Positions 12,634 to 22,368 of a stretch of 64,000 nucleotides of DNA are shown here, piece after piece. A program made the position numbers and the translations under genes. The notes below the pieces were generated by a model, which had not been told where the DNA came from, searched no databases, and saw only the letters and a list, made by a program, of their open reading frames with translations. Source of the DNA: Knoxdaviesia capensis (lineage: Eukaryota; Ascomycota; Sordariomycetes; Microascales; Gondwanamycetaceae); assembly GCA_001510575.1 (NCBI GenBank), contig LNGK01000012.1, positions 1,075,996-1,139,995 of the forward strand, in the 5' to 3' direction. Positions within the stretch are counted from its first letter, which is position 1; each line of letters begins with the position of its first letter.

Positions 12634-13644
12634 CAGGTTTGACACGTCCATGTTCTTATAAGCGTGGATGAAAAGCCACATCACATCAACCTGAACTCCG
12701 TCTAGCCCATCTTAACTCTGGTCTCTTGTTCGCTTGTCGCTTTGCTACACCCAGTGCTTTTTGAACTCCAGCCACTCTTTTGGGTCTCGCTCATTTTGCA
12801 TCTCCGTTCCTGATTTGCCGCCTTGGAGCACGATCCACCTCCTTCACTTGACACTAAACCCTCTCCGCAAGATTTTTATTGCCCATCCGGCTTCTCTTTT
12901 TCCAGTTCGACGAAGCCTTGGAGTTGTTGGAACGGACAGATAAATATCGTCACACCCATCCTCGATATCCGCGGCCACTTCAGCTCAACTTCGTTCATTG
13001 TCCATCCATCGTGTCCATCCACTTCCCCTCCTCGAATATCACTAGGTTCAAAGCCGACGCGATCATACATCTGTGAGTCAATATATATATCTCGTTTTGC
13101 TCTTTTTCAGCAGAATACACGCCAGGCGGGTGGATAGAGGCTCACTGTCTTTCACCGTTTATAAGTACGCGTCACTATCTCGAATCTCTTTGTTTTATAT
13201 CCCGGAGAATCCAATACTCTCCGGAAGTCATGGAGAGGCATCGGCTAACCTGCCTCAAAAACTGATCGTCAAGCATCATTCCAGACTTCCGTTGATCGGA
13301 GCCGTCATATCAAGCCAATATCCATACAGTTAAACACCACTTAACACAAAAGCAGGTACACATTCAGCCACGAGTGACGAGGTTTGCCTACGCCTTCATA
13401 CGTGCTCCCGCCATCATCAATCGCGGCGCCATCACCACATACGTTCTCATCAACAATGCCGTAACCTCAACATGGTCTCGAGTTGATCCATTCAACACGC
13501 ATGCTTTGGTTCTCCGAGAGTTCGGTTCATCACCTATCACATCTGCTCTCCATTCACTCCATCCCGTGGAATCTTGACCAAAAGGTCACACGCAAAACAC
13601 AATCTTTAACTCCTCCCACTCAACAACCACACACATATGCCAAG

Positions 13645-15462
13645 ATGGGTCTCTCTCAAGCCCAGATCGATGTTATCATCGGTCTAGAGCGAGCCGGCTC
13701 AATTATGTCGATGGTGGGTATCTTCCTGATCATGATCACTTATTGGGCGTTCAGACGAATCAGGACGGTACCCAACCTGTTCATCCTCTATGCTTCCATT
13801 GCCAACGTCGGTGCTAGTATCGCCTGCGTCATGGGCTATGATGGAATCCTTGCTGGGGAAGATTCAGCCTTGTGCCAAGCCCAGGCATTTCTGCTGGAGA
13901 TGTACGTATACTCCAGATGCCTTCCACTTCGTCAAATTTTGTTCGGCATACTAATAGTCAACCCCCTGGACCAGGTTCATGCAATCAGACCCATGGTGGT
14001 CGTTTGCTATGGCATTCAACGTGTTTCTTGTCTTTTTCTTTGGGGCGAATTTGTCTTCATTTCGAAAGTATCTATGGGCCTACTGTCTAGTATGCTTCGG
14101 ATTTCCCTTCATCGCAGCAGTTACACTCATCTTTGTCACTGACAAGGAAAAGGGAAGAGTATATGGAGATGCCACGGTAAGTTACAGCTGTCCCAGTCTA
14201 TATACTACCGCTCTTCGGGAAAAGCTAACCTTTCTGCTATCACATTCACAGCTTTGGTGTTGGATTAGTTTCGAATGGAACTCCCTTCGAATATACAGCT
14301 ACTACGTCCCAATCTGGACCTGTATCTTCTTCTCTTCGGTCATTTACATCGCAGTGGGTTATCATGTGTTCCACTCTCGTAATCAGCTCCGCAACTTCAC
14401 ATCTAGCAGTCGTGGAGCGAAGAGAACGAAGGATACGTCCGCTTCGGACGAACGAGACTATGCTGACAAGGTACCTATTTTCCAACTTCATGGGCCGAGT
14501 GCCAGATATGTAGATGCTGATTGTCTTACGTTCCAACTCAGAATCCCGCCACCCATCCAGAATTATATCTGACTGCCGTTACGGAGGTTAAGATTACCAC
14601 GTCGCAGAACCCAGATCCAGATTTCTGGACGCCGCCTGCTGAACAACAAGCTCCAAACCCCCCCATTACTTCCCCATCACCTAACAACTCTGTCAGACTT
14701 CCGCATGGAACATATCAACGGCCCTGGGTAGAATCGGCCGATCCAGAACAGGGACGCCGGCCGGACACCACAACAACTTCCAATGCTAGGTTCGAGACAA
14801 TATGTGTGTCGAACAACCCCAGCACAAAGTTCAAAGCCGCCCAGCAGTCCCGATCAGTGTGGGGACAAATCGAGGCCAAACTTCGGCACTTGGATCCGGT
14901 GAAGCTGGCATATCTGCGGACCAGTTTTGTGTTTGCAGTGTCGGTGTTGGTGACATGGACACCCAGCTCGATCAATCGAGTGCATAACTTGATATACCCC
15001 ACCAAGGTTAACTTCGGTCTGAATGTTGCCAGTGCCGTGGTCTTACCGCTTCAGGGCGTGTGGAACGCTATTATCTTCTTTGTTACGAGCTGGTCAACGT
15101 TCCGCTCTGAATTCCGGCGTTTGCTGACCCGATGGTCCTACAGTCGGACATTCCGAAAGATCACATGGATGAGCGACGCGCGGGCAGAACAATTACGGAA
15201 CCATTCCGGCCGGGATACGGTAGACCGTGAGCCCCCGGCTGAGCGGCCGCAGGTCTGGGCGACAGAGGAGGACGGGATTCTAAGCGATATGGACGAGACG
15301 CCGGCAACGGGGGGAACGTTCATGCATGGGTCCATTCAGACGGGGCCGACTAACTCTGTTCCCATGTTGTCGCCCACCGGGCCCCCCACCCAAACCCCGC
15401 CTCCTCTTCCGCCCTTACCACCACCAGTACCCCACCCACACCGAACAGTGCCGATGGTGTGA
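13645..15462 (+). CDS. Seven-transmembrane G-protein-coupled receptor, cAMP-receptor-like class (GprH/GprI type)
   Basis: This is a plasma-membrane receptor predicted to signal through heterotrimeric G proteins. Proposed exons are 13645-13901, 13975-14176, 14252-14470 and 14542-15462 (532 residues). TM1 begins near residue 10. The conserved string NLFILYASIANVGASIAC forms TM2. DPWWSFAMAFNVFLVFF is TM3, WAYCLVCFGFPFIAAV is TM4, YYVPIWTCIFFSSVIYI is TM5, SFVFAVSVLVTWTPSSINR is TM6 and VLPLQGVWNAIIFFVTS is TM7. The WNSLRIYSYY segment before TM5 and TWTPSSINR in TM6 match the Dictyostelium-cAR/GprH-like group. The third cytoplasmic loop is long (about 140 residues, rich in Ser/Thr/Pro), and the C-tail is Pro-rich. 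The start was chosen at MGLSQAQ because TM1 follows at once; an in-frame upstream ATG at 13483 adds a non-conserved stretch. The ligand is unknown. Confidence 0.88.
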
Positions 15463-16258
15463 TGTGATATATTTCTATCACCTATTTAACCGCTTATTGA
15501 ATCACTGCTACCCACCCAAATTTGTTGGCTTTAGTTTTGTTCTTTACTCTTTTCCCCATATCAGGTCTCTCGCGATTGACGCGTCAGCAGAGCAGCGGTT
15601 GGTTTGTTTTCATCCTCTTTCCTTGATGAGACTACTTCATGAAGCCATGTATGTGTATACACGCAGCGTTTAGTTTTAATGTAACTCAAATACAGCTAGT
15701 CCGGAACAAAAAAAAACCAGGTCTTGAAGATGTGATGAGATTGTGTTGAAGATTGCAGTGAAGATGGTCATCACGTTAGGCGCTGGAGGATTGGAGGGAA
15801 TACAGGCCTTTTTGCCGCCAGAAATCCAGACTGTAGCGGAGTCTATTAAGCGCTGTAGTGCATTTGATAGCCGCCGCCTGGCGTGAAAAGTCGGCCAACA
15901 CCCACCCACGTGATTCTCTTGGCAGTTTTTTGGGGTGGATGCCTAAAGTTCTTCTCGATTGTTCCAACTTCCAACATTCCAACATGCGACTCTCGACTCT
16001 CGTTCACATCCCGCCTTGTCTGCCTGCTTATCTCCTGCACATCGACCTTTCGGGCCCCCCTCTTATCGACAGCTTTATAAATACCTTCGTTTGCCCGCGG
16101 TTTCTCAGAACATCTTTTTGGTGTTCTTTCATTTCTTCTCCATGTCGCTCACTGCATTCCCCAAGCCTCATTCACATCCCCCATTTCCAACCCCCTAACC
16201 ACAATTCGCTTCTCGGTTTCCCCCCGTCTGATCCCATTATACAAGTCGATTTCCCAAG
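15463..16258. other. Intergenic region upstream of the nuclease/kinase-like gene
   Basis: This contains the GPCR 3' end and then a pyrimidine-rich leader for the gene at 16259. A TATA-like element is listed separately. No coding region is supported. Confidence 0.6.
16075..16084 (+). promoter_or_regulatory. TATA-like element
   Basis: TTTATAAATA lies about 175 bp upstream of the ATG at 16259 and is followed by a CT-rich leader. This is a plausible core promoter for the large coiled-coil/kinase-like gene. Confidence 0.5.
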
Positions 16259-19200
16259 ATGAGCTCCAAGACTCCGGAAGAGGTGGCTCCCCAGCGGAAG
16301 CCGGAAGAACCGCCCCGTGAGGGGAATCCGCAACAACCGGCCCGTCAGGCTAATCCGGAGGAACTAGCTCGCCAGGTGGAGCTATTGAAGCAGCAGTTGG
16401 CCGAGAAGGACCGGCTGGTTGAGGAAGAACGCCTTGGGCGGGAGCAAGAACGCCTTGGGCGAGAGCAGGAACGCCTTGGGCGAGAGCAAGAACGTCTTGC
16501 GCGAGAGGAAGAACGCCGTGGCCGAGATGAAGAACGCCGTGGACGAGAGCAAGAACGGCTTGCGCGAGAGGAAGAACGCCGTGGACGAGAGCAAGAACGG
16601 CTTGCGCGAGAGGAAGAACGCCGTGGACGAGAGGAAGAACGCCGCGGACGAGAACAGGAACGCGCCGCTCGTATCAGGGCCGAATCCAAAACCAACCCTC
16701 TTCCCTTCATGTCCTCGATCTATCACTCCTACGGCCTGCTGTTCCGCCCGATGACTGTCCAGTCCAACTCAAGCTTGACATCCTCCGGTGGCCCCACAGA
16801 CATCCATTCCAGGTTGTATCCTCGCACTTTGACACCTTGGGCAGATTTTCGTGATGTTCATACCTTTATCTTCTCTTCTCTTCAAGTTGTGTTCGGTACT
16901 CAGCTGCTATTCCCATCGATCCTGAAGCTAAACGGTGCGCGGGATACTCTGTCTCTTAGCCCCTTGGCTCACGAGCGTGACCTAGCGCCGTTCGAGCAGC
17001 TTGCCGTCGAAACCCAGTCTAAGATAGTTGCATCCAAGTTCTTGCAACTATTACCGCGCCGAAATGCTGTTCGTGTCCTCTTCCGCGGTCGCAATAAGCC
17101 GGCAGAATCCGAAAGCGAGACGGTCTCGTCATCCGGTGCAACCCATTCGCGCGACGAGTCAGCGCCGGCGTCGCGGCTGCGCGGCCGTGTCATGAGCAGC
17201 CCCGGCATTCAGACTCTCTCTATCGAAGAGCTCAACCAGGCGTTTTCTGGAGAGGAGGTACCCGCCAATCAATCCGCACGATCTGCAAGCCTTCGGCCTC
17301 GCTCGAATGCTTCCTCCAATGCGTCCTCATCCAAGCCCAAAAAGGAACGGAAGTCAATTCCTGACGCGTGGTGTCTCCGAGAGGATGCCAATCAGGACCG
17401 GTTCAAGTTGTTTGTTGTTGAATACAAGTCAGCTCACAAGCTATCCCCCGGCATGCTCAAACTGGCTCTCCCCGGAACAGGGCCTGACTCGACCATTTTC
17501 GAAGAGGTCATTCGCAACAACAACACTATATCCAAACTTGACGAAACTGGCTACGCACGACATGTCACCGCCCATGCTATTGTGCAGCTATATCACTACA
17601 TGATCGACAACGGTCTCCTTTTCGGATATCTTACATCGGGAGACGGCTTTGTGTTTCTGCATGTTGACGAGACCGATCCAAGAAACTTGTTCTATTTCTT
17701 CATCAATCCGAGAGATCACATCAATATTCCAGCTATTGCTGAAGACGAGCTTGTGGAAGAAGCCGTGGTCAACCAGTTTGCGTCCCAGATGGAGTCCAGT
17801 CCGGTTTCTCTGGTTGTCTCCCTTATTATCATGGCTCTGACACGAACCCCCTTGCGCCCGGAACATTCCACGGTGATTAAGAGTAACCTGGGTCGCTGGC
17901 CACGACCCTATCCGGACCGCATCAAAAACGCCCCCCCTAAGCCCGTACCAGGTGGGCCGCCCCGTCCGTTGATTGAGAAGGTTATGGCCTTGTTTCATCC
18001 ATCCTCAGACGCCGACACAGATTCTGGGCCTGACGATAGACCTGGTAACGATGATAGTGATGATGACAGTGGTTCGGATGGCGATGGCCCCAGTGATCGG
18101 AAAAAGCGGCGTGATTTAAAGGCTATGCCTCCGCCCCCCCCAGGGCCCCATTCACGGCGCAGTCAACGGATCGCCGCATACTCGTCGGGGTTCCGCACTC
18201 GAGGCAGCAATCCTCATGGAGATGACAACGGCAGCAATATCGATGTGACCGCTATCAAAACTCAAAAGGCCACCTCAGATAAACGAAATCTGAAAGGAAA
18301 GCGGCGAGCCGTGCGTCCTAAGAAAGCCAAAATTACAGTCATGAATTGCTCCATTCCTTTGGATTTTGATCCCATCACCGCATGGATTACTCGGGATCCA
18401 ATGGACGATTACTGTACCCAGAAATGCCTGCTCGGTCTGAAGCTCGGCTTACCTCTCGACGACGAGTGTCCGAATGTGTTGGTGCACCGCAAAGCTGCAC
18501 TGAAAAGGGGGCCCCGGGTCCGAATACCCGGAACCGGGCCACCACACCGGCCATTAAACACTGGAGACTCCAGCGGGATCCAGAACGCCTATGCCGATTA
18601 CCACGACATTAGTGCTGAAGAGCTCACCCGGATCGTGTGGCAACAGATCGGCGACAGTGTGGATGACAGCCTCCAGCCACTCGACCACCGGGGCAAACAC
18701 GGCGCGGTGGGCACGCTATTCAAGATCACGGCGTGGCCATACGGGTACACAGTTGTGGCAAAGGGCGTGGATGAACGCTTCCGCCATACTCTGTACCATG
18801 AGTCCACAATTTACCGGCAGCTAGAGCCGCTCCAGGGCGCGGTGATCCCGGTGTACCTAGGACGGTTCAAGATGGTGAAGCCGTACCGGCTAATAACGTT
18901 CAAGTACGTCGACTACATGATGCTGATGTCGTACGCCGGGGAGCCGGTGCCCGCGCCCGACGTCAGCGCGGAGATGCTCGCGCCGGTGCACACGGGCTTT
19001 GCAGCGCTGCTGAAGGCGTACCGCGTGGTGCACGGCGACATGGCGCGGCGCAACGTGCTTTACAGCTCCGAGCTGGACCGGTACATGCTGATAGACTTTG
19101 ACCGGGCAACTATCCTGCCACCGCCGCCGACGGACACTCCGCCGGCCGCGGCCGGCACCTTGGCCGACCGGCAGAAATTTTTGCGCCGGCGGGCGTGGTC

Positions 19201-19330
19201 GATTGGCGAGGACTCTGGATGCGCTGTGGTGGACGATGAGGACGAGGATGACGAGGGGGAGTATGATTCTAATGGGGAGCCTGTTGTTAGTGACGGTGTG
19301 CGGCCGGCGAAGCGGCGCCGGTCCCATTAG
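16259..19330 (+). CDS. Coiled-coil / PD-(D/E)XK nuclease-like / protein-kinase-like fusion protein
   Basis: A single uninterrupted frame of 1023 residues. Residues about 35-140 are a charged, repetitive Glu/Arg coiled coil built of 7- and 14-residue units. Residues about 365-450 carry a restriction-endonuclease-fold signature: IPDAW (P368-D369), a strand ending VVEYK (E388, K390), and a helix with QLYHY (Q443, Y447). Residues about 585-680 are acidic and basic, with nuclear-localisation-like KKRR and Ser/Asp runs. The C-terminal part (about 790-950) has kinase landmarks: a VVAK lysine (K835), a following Glu (E848), HGDMARRN (D927, N932) and IDFD (D946). The last 40 residues are acidic and end in KRRRSH. 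The layout recalls nuclease-kinase fusions described among Crinkler-type effectors and fungal kinase-like families. Biochemical activity is inferred, not shown. It is intronless, unlike most neighbours. Confidence 0.8.
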   Translation: MSSKTPEEVAPQRKPEEPPREGNPQQPARQANPEELARQVELLKQQLAEKDRLVEEERLGREQERLGREQERLGREQERLAREEERRGRDEERRGREQERLAREEERRGREQERLAREEERRGREEERRGREQERAARIRAESKTNPLPFMSSIYHSYGLLFRPMTVQSNSSLTSSGGPTDIHSRLYPRTLTPWADFRDVHTFIFSSLQVVFGTQLLFPSILKLNGARDTLSLSPLAHERDLAPFEQLAVETQSKIVASKFLQLLPRRNAVRVLFRGRNKPAESESETVSSSGATHSRDESAPASRLRGRVMSSPGIQTLSIEELNQAFSGEEVPANQSARSASLRPRSNASSNASSSKPKKERKSIPDAWCLREDANQDRFKLFVVEYKSAHKLSPGMLKLALPGTGPDSTIFEEVIRNNNTISKLDETGYARHVTAHAIVQLYHYMIDNGLLFGYLTSGDGFVFLHVDETDPRNLFYFFINPRDHINIPAIAEDELVEEAVVNQFASQMESSPVSLVVSLIIMALTRTPLRPEHSTVIKSNLGRWPRPYPDRIKNAPPKPVPGGPPRPLIEKVMALFHPSSDADTDSGPDDRPGNDDSDDDSGSDGDGPSDRKKRRDLKAMPPPPPGPHSRRSQRIAAYSSGFRTRGSNPHGDDNGSNIDVTAIKTQKATSDKRNLKGKRRAVRPKKAKITVMNCSIPLDFDPITAWITRDPMDDYCTQKCLLGLKLGLPLDDECPNVLVHRKAALKRGPRVRIPGTGPPHRPLNTGDSSGIQNAYADYHDISAEELTRIVWQQIGDSVDDSLQPLDHRGKHGAVGTLFKITAWPYGYTVVAKGVDERFRHTLYHESTIYRQLEPLQGAVIPVYLGRFKMVKPYRLITFKYVDYMMLMSYAGEPVPAPDVSAEMLAPVHTGFAALLKAYRVVHGDMARRNVLYSSELDRYMLIDFDRATILPPPPTDTPPAAAGTLADRQKFLRRRAWSIGEDSGCAVVDDEDEDDEGEYDSNGEPVVSDGVRPAKRRRSH
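16425..16664 (+). repeat. In-frame 21-bp tandem repeats encoding the coiled coil
   Basis: About eleven near-identical 21-bp units (GAAGAACGCC, GTGGACGAGA and variants) lie in tandem, some as 42-bp pairs. Each codes for seven residues of the type EERRGRE or QERLARE, matching a coiled-coil heptad. The high DNA identity between units points to recent expansion by slippage or unequal exchange. Confidence 0.85.
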
Positions 19331-19768
19331 GGGGCTGTGGATTGATGTCGGATCTGAGCAAGCTGTGTCCCATTTCTTGTTGCGTGTGGTGTACTATTCT
19401 TGTTATTCTCTTTGTGGCGTTTGGGGTTGTTGTTGGGGGTTTTTTTTTTCTGTTTTTGATTTTTTCACTTCCTACGTTTCATGGTAACAAAATATAGTGT
19501 TTCGATCCGACCATCCGTTGGTCTTAGCTCTACGTATCACCGTGCTGTCCAGTTCCCAATGTTCTACTCCTGTCTTCATTGTATGTCTATCAATTATCGG
19601 AAAACCAGTACACTTAACTGTGACGAAATATCCCATTTGTATATCTGTCTCATCTTGCAATCGGTGTTTGGTCCGCGAGATTCAGAAAAGGATGCTCATA
19701 CAGTGCACACAACCGCTCACTTGAAAAGAAAACCATGAAAATGCCCGGGGCACATACAGAGGCCCAGT
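19331..19768. other. Convergent 3' intergenic region
   Basis: This separates the stop codons of the nuclease/kinase-like gene (+) and the Hel2-like gene (-). It is T-rich just after 19430, as expected for 3' UTR and poly(A) signals. No gene is seen. Confidence 0.6.
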
Positions 19769-22368
19769 TCATCCCCACGCAACGAGCACCTTCTTCTTGC
19801 CGCCCTTCTTCTTCTTTCCGGTGCCTTCGCCCTCGTCATCGTCGCCTCCGGCGCCAGTCCCCGCACTCGATTCGCCGGCATTCGAGCCCCACTGGAAATT
19901 GGTCTGTGCCTGGCCGCCCACATCGCGCTTGACCACGCGGCCTCCGTAGCCGAACACCGAGGCCATCGGCTTCGGCGCCGCAGGCAGCGCGGGGAACGAT
20001 TCATCGGTTGTGGGCGGTGGGCGGGTCGCTGGGGTGTGCGTGGCCGGGCGGGGCGCGGCCCAGTTGGACCGGTTAGCCGCGGCCGCGGCAGACGGAGTCG
20101 AGGTGCCTGACGTGCGGACAGGGGTGGCAGTGCCAGAGGTCGCTGCGGACCGCCGCACCGCTATAGGCAGCGCGGGGAACGCAGCAGTGGTCGAAGATGA
20201 CGCCCCGGTGGACGCAGCCCACGACGAGCCCGAGCCACTGCCAGCGCGGGTACTGTTCTTCAGCTTCAGCACACGAGTCGAGTGTTTCTGCGCAGGAACG
20301 TGGCCGGGCGCTGCCGGACTGGACGCCGCCGCCGTGGCCCAGCCGCTGGAGCTGGTGGTGCGACCCTGCATACCCGCCAAACCTGGCAACGACGGGTAAT
20401 CTTCATTGATCGATCGCCAGTCGTTCCACGCGCGGCGGAGTGCATCCGCCTTGGTGCGGTCCTCATACAGCTCAGCAAGTTCGCGCACCAGTACGCCAAG
20501 CGCGTTGGAGGAGGCGTTGGTGAATAGGCTAAACAAGGCATCTAGCATTTGCGGCGGCGCAAGCCGGCCAGCGTTGAAGTCCGCAACAAGGTCGCGGAAC
20601 TGGGCCATCTTCGAGGTATCATTGGCCAGCATGTTGGACGCACGCTCAACAACCGAAGTGTGACGCGAAATCTTGAGACGTTCTTCAACCGTCAGGGAGG
20701 CAACGTCAATCGGTGCAGACTGCGATGCAGCAGCTGGGAGAGGAGGCGCTGCTGTAGGAAGCGACGACGGGCCAGGAGCCCGCGCCGGCCGTGTAGATGG
20801 TCCAGCAGGTACAGATGGGCGTGGCTGTGAGGTCCGAGTTGAAGGCGAAGAGGACGCAGCTGCAGCTGCCTGCTGCTGAGTCCGGATGGCGAGTTGGCGC
20901 TGGAACGCAATCTCGTCACGTCGCAGAGTACCCGGAACCGGGGTCGTGGTGGTCGGCGGGGGATCCGGCGCTCCTCCACCACCTCCATCCCGGGGGCCCC
21001 GGCCACGCCGGCCGCCTTCTCTCCGGTTCTCGCCAGCACCCGTAGTTCGTTCTTGTTGGTAACTCTGACGATAGTCGAAGCTGGAGATATCCACCAGGCG
21101 TGCATCGCGACGGACATCTTTTGAAAGCGTATTCGCGTGCTCGGACAGCTGGTGGGCCTTAAGGTCGATTTCGGTGGCAAACACAACGAACTTCTTCTCC
21201 AGACAGCCACGGTCCATGCAGATGAAATGGTCGCGTTTGAAATGGTGCTCAAGTGCGTTGTAGTCGACAAAGTAATGCGGCTGGCGTGAATCGCGCTGGT
21301 CGCACAGGAAGCAACGCTCGTGGTTGAACTTGCAGTGTTCAAACAGCTTGTCGTCGTCGTAAAACCGTTGGCCACAGAAGGCACACAGGGGGTGGCCCTT
21401 GAATCCGGTCTGGTCGATGGCACCGGGCATATCATCACCGCGCCGCATGTGGCGTTCGAGCTCCTTGTCCTGGAAGAGTTCCTGCTCGTGTGTGAACACC
21501 TTCTTGTTACGGGTGCACAAGTCGCACATCTTCTTGTTGTGGACGCTCCGCACGTGGCGGTGGAGTTCGGGCCAGCCGCTGGCGGCAAAGTCGCATGACG
21601 GGTCGGGGCAGTTGTAGCGGAGCAACAACACAATGTCTCCGACAATATCCTCGTTCGCATATCGAATGCCGTGGAATGTGTCGACACTGGTAATGTCGGC
21701 GTCGGTGTACTCCTCGTATCGTTTTTCAGCATCGTCGGTGAATATCACATAGTCGCTGGCCGTCTGTAGGGAAAGATAATAATGAAAAAAAGGTAGAATT
21801 GATGTCAGTAACAATCTTTTCGGTAATCAGTCCAAGCAGCTGTCTGGGTTCAACTTACCCGGCAGTGTGCACATTGCTTGTTTGTGTACAATGATCTCAT
21901 GCGCAACGCACAGATATGGCACGTCCGGTGGTTGCATGGTGTCAGACACCAGTGGTCAACGGTATTAGCACAGATAAAGCACACATCGGCCGAGGAATCA
22001 GTCGCCGCAGTCACTGACATGGCACGTTGGCGCGGAACGGCAGCCGGGGTGTCAGCCTCCTTGCCCTTACGCTCAGCACCGAGCTTAGCATCTCCGTTGC
22101 CGCCGCCACCGCCGCCGCCACCGCCACCGCGTCTCCGACGACCGCCTCCGTTCTGTTGGTCGTTTCCATTCTGAGTTGTTGCCGGTGCAGCTCCCGGCTC
22201 GCCTCCGTCGCCGCCAGCACCACCACCGCCGCGGCGGCCACGGGCTCGGCCACGGTTTCTATTTCTGTTTCCGCCCGAGTTCGCAGCGTTCTCGCCGGCT
22301 CCACCACTAGATTGGTTGGCTGGAGCAGCAGATCCGGCCGGTTGAGTGGACGCGGCAGTCGAGGACAT
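19769..22368 (-). CDS. HEL2: RING-type E3 ubiquitin ligase Hel2/ZNF598 (ribosome-collision sensor)
   Basis: The family ubiquitinates small-subunit ribosomal proteins on stalled, collided ribosomes and starts ribosome-associated quality control. Two exons are proposed: 22368-21859 and 21763-19769, with a 95-nt intron (GTAAGT to ACAG), giving 834 residues. The N-terminal 120 residues are Gly/Asn/Arg-rich. The RING runs from C130 (CFIC, C133, C141, C145, H147, C150, C153) to CAHC (C166, C169), and the intron begins one codon after its last cysteine. Exon 2 has the family's run of C2H2-like fingers: CPDPSCDF...H..H, MCDLCTRNKKVF, LCAFCGQRFYDDDKLFEHC, CFLCDQ, and CMDRGCLEKKFVVF. A conserved helical region then a low-complexity Ala/Ser/Pro tail follow, ending in a KKKKGGKKK patch. 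The protein is cytosolic and ribosome-bound by family knowledge. The gene is convergent with its left neighbour. Confidence 0.93.

Larger units (their letters stand above)
7158..13644. other. 6.5-kb gene-poor region
   Basis: No supportable gene was found. The stretch holds the transporter 3' end, TTAGGGTT motifs near 7457-7475, poly-T at 8520-8539, a three-copy 10-bp repeat at 9116-9145, a CA/CG-rich tract near 12200-12242, a (TCT)21 microsatellite, and growing pyrimidine richness toward the GPCR start. Open frames are short and low-complexity. The length suggests extended regulatory DNA or an unannotated non-coding transcript, but nothing proves either. Confidence 0.5.

Noticed and set aside
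12306..12684. Poly-Phe and poly-Arg frames
   Set aside because: They are created by the (TCT)21 microsatellite.
20692..21732. A 346-codon second minus-strand frame in HEL2
   Set aside because: Out-of-frame shadow of the zinc-finger exon; Thr/Ser/Arg-rich without motifs.
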